NCBI RefSeq assembly: GCF_024648885.1
Contig: NZ_JANBBF010000010.1
Coordinates: 186,001-250,000, forward strand
Origin: Prauserella salsuginis
GTDB taxonomy: Bacteria; Actinomycetota; Actinomycetes; Mycobacteriales; Pseudonocardiaceae
Direction: 5' to 3'
DNA: 64,000 nucleotides
The notes below the pieces were generated by a model. The model searched no databases and was not told the DNA's origin. It saw nothing but the letters and a program-made list of their open reading frames with translations. Positions 57,710 through 64,000 of the stretch are shown piece after piece. The position numbers and the translations under genes were made by a program. Numbering within the stretch: position 1 is the first letter of the stretch; every line of letters starts with the position of its first letter.

Positions 57710-60510
57710 GCCGACCACTCCGTCCCTCGCAGCGGGCCGGGCTACTCAGCCGCGTCGGGTCGGCAGTGCTCGCCGGGGTCGTGCTGCTCGGACTGCTGGC
57801 AGGGGTACCCGGAATGCTGATCGGCGGGGTGGGCTGGCCCCTGCCAGACCACGTGCCCAGCCTCAGCGAACTGCGCGCCGTGGCGACGACGCCGATGTCG
57901 ACCGCATTCCTGCTCGATGCGCTGGCCTGCGCAGCCTGGGTGATCTGGGCGGTGTTCGCCGTCGACGTCGCCGCGTGCGTCCGTGAGGCTGCACGCGGCT
58001 CCCGTCGGCCGCCACGCGGACCGCTGCGGCGCGTGGCCGGAGTCCTCGTCGGAGCCCTGCTGGTGACCGTTCTCGGGCGCTCCGCCCTGGCCATGCCGGA
58101 CAGCCCACGTCTATGCGCCGCGACAGCTGGGCCGAGCACGCCCGCAGCCACCGCACCGCCCACGACCGAGCAGCCCCTCCGCATACCGGCCGACACACGC
58201 ACCGGTGGACTGGAGAGGGTGCGGCCCCCGTCCGAGGGCGTACACGACTCGCTGTGGCGGATCGCCCAGCGACGCCTCGGCGACGGTGACCGCTGGCCCG
58301 AAATCTGGGCGCTCAACCGCGGCAGCACGCAGCCCGGACCGCGCGTCTTGACCGACCCGAACCTCATCCGCCCCGGAGACCTCCTGCGCCTACCGGCCGA
58401 CCACACCACCCCGACACGCGACACCACGACAGACGCTGCCGTCCCACCGACGCAGCCCGCACCGCCCACCACGCCACCACCGCCCGCGACTGCCACACCC
58501 ACACCCACGCCGACGCCGGACGGGGCAGCCGACACAGCGGAGGAGGGCGATCCTTCCGCCGGGGTGGTCACGTGGGGCGGCGAGGCACTCGTCGGGCTGG
58601 GCCTGGCGGCGGCGGTCAGCGCCCTGCTGCTGCGCGCGCGACGCCGCCACCACGCCCGCTACCGTCCCGGCAGCCTCGAACGCGGCGACGACCCACCACA
58701 AGCCCCGGTGGTCTATCAGCTGCGCCTGGCCCACCTACACGCCCAGCACGACGACCCCCCACCCGTACTCGAACCCGTCCCCGACGACACCGACACCAGC
58801 GACACGGCCGTTGTCGACGCTCATCACCCCGCCCCCTCGAACCCGGCAAACCCCCACCCTGCGCGAGTACTGGCGGCGCCCGGACGCCACGTGGTCACCG
58901 ACGACACCACCGCAGCCGCAGCCCCCGCGCTCCCGGTGGACGTATCCATCGCCGGCCCAGTAGGGGAGAGGGTCACCAGTACCCGGATCGCGCTGGACCT
59001 GGCCCGCACCCACGGACTGGGCATGGCCGGACCCGGCGGCGACTCCGCACTCCGCGCGCTGCTGCTCACCCTCCTGGCCCCGCCGACAGGCAGCCCACCC
59101 GCGCCGACGGTCCTGATACCGGCCGACGACCTGACCCGCCTGCTCGGCACCACCACCTTGCCCGAGGACGTTCTCGAACCGCTCACGGTCGTAGCCGACC
59201 TCGACACCGCGCTGTCCACACTGGAATCGGCCGCCGACCACGACGGCGGGCCGACCGTTCTGGTCGCCTCGCCACCAGTTCGGACGGCCGCCCAGGCACG
59301 GCTTCAACACCTCCTGGACAACCACGCCTCCCGCGGGGTCACGGCGCTCCTGCTCGGCCCATGGCGGCCCGGGGTGACCGCCTACGTCACACCGAACGGC
59401 ACCATCTCAGCCACCGGCCCCGGCCTCGGCCAGCCCTTGCGCGGCACCCGCGCCCTGCGCCTGCCGCCCGCCGACGCCCGTGACCTCCTCACCTTCCTCG
59501 CTCGCACACATCCGCCTCGAGGAAGCGGCCGGACCGCAGAAGTTGAAGACGAGATCTCGCCGCACTTCATCTCGACCGCGTCGGCAGCGGAGGGCCGCGG
59601 CGAGTTGGAAATCACCGCGGCCCCGACCTCAGCAGCCCCGCCGCCGCACCCCGAACCCGACGCACCGCGTCCGCCCGCCACGAGCCAAGGCGAGCCAGCC
59701 GGGCCGGATGCGGCGCCGCTGCGGTTCACGGTGCTGGGCAGTCCCGCCCTGCACTGGCGACCCCACCCAGAAGGCGCGGAGGAGGACCTCACCGGCTGGT
59801 TGAGCACACGGCCGTTGGAAGTCCTGACCTATCTTGCAGTGCATCCCGACGGAGTCTCGCGTGACCGTCTCGTCGATGCCCTCTGGCCTGAGACCCCGCC
59901 CCGCAACCCGGCCAGTGCGATCCGCACCGTCCTGGCCCGGCTCCGCCGAACCCTGGCCGAGGCCGCTGGCGCTACCGCAACCAACCTGATCCTGGCTGAA
60001 CGCGCCCACTACCGTCTCAACTTCGCCCTGGTTACCGTCGACTACCGGGACTTTGCCGCCGCCGTGGCCCGCCGCCGCTACGCCACCACTCCTGACGAAC
60101 GCACCGCCGCGACCGAAGCGGTCGTGACCGGCTACACCGGAACGCTGGCCGACGGGCTGGACGCCGAATGGCTCGTCCCCGTCCGCGAAGCCGCTCGCCG
60201 CGACGCGCTCGACGCCGTGGCAGCCCTGGCCCGCGCCCGCGTTGCCGACGACCCATCATCCACATTAGACCTACTCGAAACAGCGCGAAGTTTCGATCCG
60301 CACAACGAACTTCTGTACCGCGACATCATGCGCCTGCAGCACACCCTCGGACGCCACACGGCGATCGCCGGCACCCTCACCCTGCTCCGCACCCACCTGG
60401 CCGACCTCGACACCACCCCCACCGCGGACACGGTGGAACTAGCCCATCGTCTACAGCAGCAGCACACGGGAATCCCCACCCGCGAAACGACCGCCGGTCG
60501 CCATTCCTGA
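57706..60510 (+). CDS. Membrane-anchored LysM-BTAD transcriptional regulator
   Basis: The 934-residue protein has three N-terminal hydrophobic segments (residues 10-130) and a LysM peptidoglycan-binding domain near 175-225 (DSLWRIAQRRLGDGDRWPEI). A Pro/Thr linker and a further membrane segment (VGLGLAAAVSALLLRARRR) follow. A long middle part has a variable region. The C-terminal half has an OmpR-like winged helix near 710-790 (DGVSRDRLVDALWPETPPRN) and a BTAD domain near 800-930 (YRDFAAAVARR and ELLYRDIMRLQHTLGRHTAI). It probably couples cell-wall sensing to gene control of the pilus locus. Long BTAD regulators of this type usually sit at the end of actinomycete Tad loci. Confidence 0.85.
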   Translation: MSRPLRPSQRAGLLSRVGSAVLAGVVLLGLLAGVPGMLIGGVGWPLPDHVPSLSELRAVATTPMSTAFLLDALACAAWVIWAVFAVDVAACVREAARGSRRPPRGPLRRVAGVLVGALLVTVLGRSALAMPDSPRLCAATAGPSTPAATAPPTTEQPLRIPADTRTGGLERVRPPSEGVHDSLWRIAQRRLGDGDRWPEIWALNRGSTQPGPRVLTDPNLIRPGDLLRLPADHTTPTRDTTTDAAVPPTQPAPPTTPPPPATATPTPTPTPDGAADTAEEGDPSAGVVTWGGEALVGLGLAAAVSALLLRARRRHHARYRPGSLERGDDPPQAPVVYQLRLAHLHAQHDDPPPVLEPVPDDTDTSDTAVVDAHHPAPSNPANPHPARVLAAPGRHVVTDDTTAAAAPALPVDVSIAGPVGERVTSTRIALDLARTHGLGMAGPGGDSALRALLLTLLAPPTGSPPAPTVLIPADDLTRLLGTTTLPEDVLEPLTVVADLDTALSTLESAADHDGGPTVLVASPPVRTAAQARLQHLLDNHASRGVTALLLGPWRPGVTAYVTPNGTISATGPGLGQPLRGTRALRLPPADARDLLTFLARTHPPRGSGRTAEVEDEISPHFISTASAAEGRGELEITAAPTSAAPPPHPEPDAPRPPATSQGEPAGPDAAPLRFTVLGSPALHWRPHPEGAEEDLTGWLSTRPLEVLTYLAVHPDGVSRDRLVDALWPETPPRNPASAIRTVLARLRRTLAEAAGATATNLILAERAHYRLNFALVTVDYRDFAAAVARRRYATTPDERTAATEAVVTGYTGTLADGLDAEWLVPVREAARRDALDAVAALARARVADDPSSTLDLLETARSFDPHNELLYRDIMRLQHTLGRHTAIAGTLTLLRTHLADLDTTPTADTVELAHRLQQQHTGIPTRETTAGRHS

Positions 60511-61405
60511 CGGTCATTCCATGACCCGATCGCCACGTCGGAGTACGAAATATCGAGTCGCCGGAATCGACACCGACGCCGTCACTCGATATCGCCACAA
60601 AGAGACTCGTGTGAACCATCGCGCCCGGCCAGCGGCCGATGCTAGGGTCACGACACATCACCCCGCACCGGATGACGTCGACAACGACAGTCGCGGGCGG
60701 GTCTGGCTATTTGCGAAAACCGTGACCACATCATTCCGCCCTCGTCCTCGCGCATGCTGTCCGAGACATGCCGCACCATCTCACCCAGGTACCACCGGCC
60801 CCGCGCCGTGTCTGAACCCGCCGTCGCGCGCGTCGGGCAGCGCACTCCACCGACACCGTGGACGAAACCCCGCGCCGCTGCACGCGCCTGTGCACCTGCC
60901 ACTGCACCCGCCGCCGCGCAATCCGTCTAAAGCGGAACCCCTCACGGCCACTATCGTCCCAGTTCAGAGCGCTTCCCGGGGTGCCAGCGGTGTCCCCGAC
61001 TCGCTTGGGAACAAGCAGGTCAGCACATCAGGCCGGGCAGCGACGCGAGGCAGGTCGAGGTGGGGGTCGTCGGGGAGCCCAAGCGCGTCGCCACGGTCTC
61101 ACCGTTCGCCCTTTCTCCTCCTGGCTCATTTCTTATTCTCTATTTATTCGGGCATTGCTATTGCCGCCCTTTCATTGTTCGGCGTGGTGGAAAATGGTGT
61201 CGGTGACCGAATCCGTGCTAGTGGAATATTTAATGTCGCAACCGGTAAACGTGAACGAAATTCCTTGAAATTGACCCCGGAAAACCGTTGCGGGGGCGCG
61301 CGATTTCGGGTTATGTTTGTTGTGTCACCGGGAAAACCGGAAGCCGCGCCGAACTGTCGGGCCGCACGGTTTAACCATCACCCGAAACCGCGAACGGGGA
61401 ACGCT
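60511..61405. other. Long gene-free region with a low-GC island
   Basis: This is about 895 bases between the BTAD regulator and the next plus-strand gene. Bases 61120-61330 are markedly AT-rich for this genome (for example cattttcttattctctattt region and gaatatttaatgtcgc). This suggests a promoter, a control region or an origin-like element for the downstream genes. No accepted gene. A protein-like minus-strand string (GLPDDPHLDLPRVAARPDVL) without a start near 61060 hints at a gene remnant. Confidence 0.4.
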
Positions 61406-61558
61406 ATGTGTTACGCCGACATCACCACCCACGCCGACGGCACCGCCACCGCGTTGTGTTACTGCGGGTGGACCGAACAACACGCCAGCGCCGACGCGGC
61501 CGATGCGGCGGCCGCCGCCCACCAGTACGCCGCCGAATTCGACGCCGCCGACCACTGA
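61406..61558 (+). CDS. Very small cysteine-pair protein
   Basis: The 50-residue protein (ATG at 61406 behind GGGGAACGCT) has CYADITTHADGT and the pair ALCYCGWTEQ. It is followed by an alanine-rich helix (DAADAAAAAHQYAAEFDAAD). The CxC pair could bind zinc or iron in a small knuckle. It is the first of four plus-strand genes leading to the MoxR ATPase. Its function is unknown. Confidence 0.6.
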   Translation: MCYADITTHADGTATALCYCGWTEQHASADAADAAAAAHQYAAEFDAADH

Positions 61559-61592
61559 CTCACCCACCCACCGACCGAAAGGGCCCCACGCC

Positions 61593-61919
61593 ATGAATCA
61601 CACCCCCGCCCGGGACTCGTACGCGTTGCGCCGCGTGGACCCCGCCGCCGACCCGGCCCCGCTGCCGGACATCGTGACGCGCCGATTCACCGCCCACGGG
61701 TGCACCGTCACCGCCGTGATGATCGATCCGGCCGACGCGCAACAACTGTTGTACGGGGCGGTGACCCGGCCCGACGGTCGATTGGTCGGAACGTATTACC
61801 CGGCCGACCGGGTGTGCGGTGATCACTGGCGCGTGGTGACCGCCGACGGCGCCCACTACGACGCCACCAGCGAACACCACGCCGTGGAAGCGCTCACCAC
61901 CGAACTCGGCGCCGACTAG
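61593..61919 (+). CDS. Small hypothetical protein
   Basis: The 108-residue protein begins MNHTPARDSYALRRVDPAAD. It is acidic with beta-rich middle segments (VTAVMIDPADAQQLLYG and GRLVGTYYPADRV). The ATG lies behind GAAAGGGCCCCACGCC. No domain is recognised. It lies 34 bases after the cysteine-pair gene and 82 bases before the AAA gene, in the same direction, so it probably belongs to that operon. Confidence 0.6.
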   Translation: MNHTPARDSYALRRVDPAADPAPLPDIVTRRFTAHGCTVTAVMIDPADAQQLLYGAVTRPDGRLVGTYYPADRVCGDHWRVVTADGAHYDATSEHHAVEALTTELGAD

Positions 61920-62001
61920 CCACCCCGGCGCCCCGCGTCCCGCGCCCGTTTCCGTCACCGCTGGACCACACCGCCCCGCCACTTGAAAGGACACCGCCGC
62001 C

Positions 62002-63168
62002 ATGACCACGCCCACCACGACGACCACGGCACCGACCGGATCGGGCGCCGCGCCCGCTGGCGCGGGTACGGCCGCCCGCCTACGCAACGGCGAACTACGC
62101 CGCATGGTCGCCCAGCACCTGGCCCAAGACCCGGGCGCCGCGTTGACCCCCGGCCGGATCGCTGCCGAATTGGGCCGGTCATCCGGGGCGGTGGGCAACG
62201 CGCTGGCCACCCTGGCCACACGCGGCCAAGCCCAACAAGTCGGCACCAACCCCGTGACCTACCAGGCCACCGACGCCACCCGCGACGCGGCAACCGCCGC
62301 AGCCACTACGCGGCAAACCGCCGCACCCGCTGCCCGCCCCCAGCCCACGGGGGCCGCTGGGCCCGCGATCGTGACCGGCCCCGTTCGGCGGCCGAACGGG
62401 CAGATGTACCACCCGCGCAAACTGTCGGGCCTGTCGGACGTGACCGCGTTGCGACGGCTACGCGAGGCAGGTGTGCCCGCCCTCATGTACGGACCGCCCG
62501 GAACCGGGAAGACGTCGGTCGTGGAAGCCGCGTTCGACGACCTGATTACGGTGCCCGGCGACAGCGACACCGTGACCGACGACTTCGTCGGCTCCTACAC
62601 CCAAACTCCCGACGGGCGCTACGAGTTCGCTTACGGCCCGTTGGTCACGGCCATGCGCGAAGGGCGCGCGTTGTTCATCGACGATGCGACGTTGATCCCA
62701 CCCACCGTGTTGGCCGTGGTCTATCCCGCCATGGACGGGCGGCGCCAGATCATCCTGAAAACGCACAAGAACGAAGTGATCGACGCTGAGCCCGGGTTCT
62801 ACGTCGTGGCCGGGCACAACCCGGGTGTGCACGGGGCCGTTCTCACCGACGCCCTGTCGTCCCGGTTCGCTGCCCAGATCCACGTTTCCACCGACTACGA
62901 CCTCGCCGCGCAACTGAAGATCGACAACAAGGCGGTCCGGGTCGCGCGGAATCTGGCGGCGCGGCTCGAGAAGGGTGAGATCGGGTGGGCGCCGCAACTG
63001 CGGGAACTGATCGCGTTCAACCGGATCGCCGAGGTACTGGGCACCGCCGCCGCTGCCGGGAACCTGGTCGGCATCGCACCGGAAGCCGACCGCGATGTGG
63101 TCGCCGAGACCGTGCGCAACGTCTTCGGCGCCGATGTGGCCCCGCTGTCACTGGGACCGCAGTTCTGA
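62002..63168 (+). CDS. MoxR-type AAA ATPase with N-terminal winged helix
   Basis: The 388-residue protein (ATG at 62002, GAAAGGACACC upstream) has two parts. Residues 25-85 form a winged-helix-like domain (RMVAQHLAQDPGAALTPGRI, then SGAVGNALATLATRG). Residues 145-388 are a MoxR/CobS-type AAA ATPase: Walker A GPPGTGKTS near 165, Walker B RALFIDDATLIPP, and a sensor region with VVAGHNPGVHGAV. The winged helix is unusual for MoxR proteins. The next gene encodes a metallopeptidase-like protein. MoxR-VWA pairs drive metal insertion or complex assembly. Confidence 0.85.
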   Translation: MTTPTTTTTAPTGSGAAPAGAGTAARLRNGELRRMVAQHLAQDPGAALTPGRIAAELGRSSGAVGNALATLATRGQAQQVGTNPVTYQATDATRDAATAAATTRQTAAPAARPQPTGAAGPAIVTGPVRRPNGQMYHPRKLSGLSDVTALRRLREAGVPALMYGPPGTGKTSVVEAAFDDLITVPGDSDTVTDDFVGSYTQTPDGRYEFAYGPLVTAMREGRALFIDDATLIPPTVLAVVYPAMDGRRQIILKTHKNEVIDAEPGFYVVAGHNPGVHGAVLTDALSSRFAAQIHVSTDYDLAAQLKIDNKAVRVARNLAARLEKGEIGWAPQLRELIAFNRIAEVLGTAAAAGNLVGIAPEADRDVVAETVRNVFGADVAPLSLGPQF

Positions 63169-63202
63169 CCCCCACCCACTCCCAGAAAGGGGCACGCCCG
63201 CC

Positions 63203-64000
63203 ATGAGTACCCACATCGCCGCGCCCACCGCGCCACCGACTGCCGTGTTCCCCACCACGCCCGGATGGTTGACCCTGTCGGCCGCGTTCGGCGACGAGGT
63301 GCCCGCGATCGCCGACCGCGACGACCTCGTCGTGACCGTGGCGCCCGGGGCCGGACGCGGCGCCCCCGCCTGCTTCGTTCCGGACGTGGCGACGATCGAA
63401 GTCGACGGCTCGCACATCGACTCCCACGTCGACCCCGCCACCGTGGCCCCGCACCGCGTCGGTGACCGCAAGCGCTACGGGGTCGCCTGGGGACTACTCA
63501 CCCACGAGTGCGCACACGCCAAGCATTCCCAATGGCGTGCCCCCACCACCGCACCACCCGGAGCGCGGGCAGCGGCCGAACTGCTGGAAGAGTCCCGCAT
63601 CGAGGCCGCCCACCTGCGCAGACGCCCGGCCGACCGCTACTGGCTGCGGGCCAGTGCCACCAACCTCATCCTCGCCGACACCCACGCCACCGCAGGACAA
63701 GGTCCGGCCATGACCGCCGACGACGCCGCCCGCTGCGCGGCGCTGCTGCTGGCCCGAGTCGATGGCGGCGTGCTCACCACCACCGAAACCGCCCCGGTGG
63801 CCACCGTGATCGACAGCATCCTCGGCAGTACCACCCGCGAGGCCCTGCGTGAGATCTGGCAGCAGGCCCACACCACGGCCGACGACGACGCCGAGGCCAT
63901 GATCGAACTCGGCCGACGCTGGTGCGTAGCACTGGGCACCGACCCCCACCAACAACCGCCCACCCCCGGCACATCCACCCCCACGGCCGGGTCGGCCGAC
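63203..64000 (+). CDS. HExxH metallopeptidase-like protein, partial (right edge)
   Basis: The frame is open from the ATG at 63203 (behind GAAAGGGG) to the right edge, 266 codons. LLTHECAHAKHSQW at about residues 99-112 holds the H-E-x2-H zinc site, followed by an EESRIEA helix that could give a third ligand. From memory, this resembles the N-terminal metallopeptidase-like part of DUF2201/VWA-containing proteins that work with MoxR ATPases. The expected VWA domain would lie beyond the window. The N-terminal 90 residues are beta-rich. Pairing with the AAA gene 34 bases upstream supports this. Confidence 0.72.
   Translation, partial: MSTHIAAPTAPPTAVFPTTPGWLTLSAAFGDEVPAIADRDDLVVTVAPGAGRGAPACFVPDVATIEVDGSHIDSHVDPATVAPHRVGDRKRYGVAWGLLTHECAHAKHSQWRAPTTAPPGARAAAELLEESRIEAAHLRRRPADRYWLRASATNLILADTHATAGQGPAMTADDAARCAALLLARVDGGVLTTTETAPVATVIDSILGSTTREALREIWQQAHTTADDDAEAMIELGRRWCVALGTDPHQQPPTPGTSTPTAGSAD

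Noticed and set aside
1-64000. CRISPR arrays, tRNA or rRNA genes, insertion sequences
   Set aside because: No regularly spaced repeats, cloverleaf-forming segments or transposase motifs were noticed, but a computed scan would be more reliable than reading by eye.

Overview
The window is high-GC DNA with strong G/C preference at third codon positions. It carries many actinomycete families: DUF397/DUF5753-XRE pairs, TPR-type XRE regulators, EspC-like proteins, Tad pilus genes and a LysM-BTAD regulator. Together these point to a filamentous actinomycete, probably Pseudonocardiaceae or Streptomyces-like. This placement is inference. No rRNA, tRNA, IS element or CRISPR array was recognised.

Layout. 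(1) 1-2.4 kb, minus: the first two genes of what looks like a defence operon that runs off the left edge. They are a Cys-cluster PD-(D/E)XK nuclease and a partial protein resembling the nuclease partner of pPIWI-RE systems. (2) 2.5-5.4 kb, minus: a type VII-secretion-like polymorphic toxin operon with an EspC-like protein, an HNH-type toxin and three tandem paralogous immunity-like genes. (3) 5.6-8.1 kb: a Crp/Fnr regulator plus a small protein, divergent from a class III nucleotidyl-cyclase-like gene and its partner, with a perfect 24-bp palindrome between them. (4) 8.3-21.4 kb: an accessory metabolic island with 2H phosphoesterase, XRE-TPR regulator, HAD hydrolase, GT-A-like protein, degenerate and intact NUDIX proteins, NAD epimerase, GT4, HprK-like kinase, P-loop kinases and an APH-like kinase. 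Most of its plus-strand genes overlap end to end. (5) 21.4-22.9 kb, minus: a small helper gene, a DddA-like deaminase toxin and an Imm1-like immunity gene. (6) 23-25.9 kb: a DUF397/XRE pair and small membrane proteins, with a perfect 12-bp inverted repeat in the control region. (7) 25.9-29.2 kb: TetR, FprB-type ferredoxin reductase and AurF-like diiron oxygenase. (8) 29.5-39.5 kb: a catabolic island. One part is ADC-like, DJ-1-like, alpha/beta hydrolase, quinone oxidoreductase, TetR and OYE genes, tied together by three copies of one 19-bp operator-like sequence. The other part is an RpiR, amidohydrolase and sodium symporter module. (9) 39.7-42.8 kb, minus: a secreted four-cysteine protein followed by an ABC transporter, separated by a strong hairpin. 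(10) 43.7-46 kb: an XRE-NB-ARC-TPR (STAND) regulator. (11) 46.8-60.5 kb: a Tad pilus assembly locus ending in a LysM-BTAD regulator. (12) 60.5-64 kb: a low-GC control region, small proteins, and a MoxR-type AAA ATPase followed by an HExxH protein cut by the right edge.

How the parts work together. The left and middle of the window are dominated by conflict genes (nuclease operon, two toxin/immunity sets, a STAND protein and a possible bacteriocin), each with its own regulator. The 29.5-39.5 kb island reads as a single regulon: the TetR encoded at 37.6-38.2 kb has a shared operator at its own promoter and at two distant promoters. The right 17 kb is a pilus assembly and regulation block typical of actinomycete chromosomes and large mobile elements.

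Limits. Functions come from motif recognition by eye. No database search, alignment or structure prediction was run. Start codons were chosen from ribosome-binding sites, overlaps and paralogue alignment.
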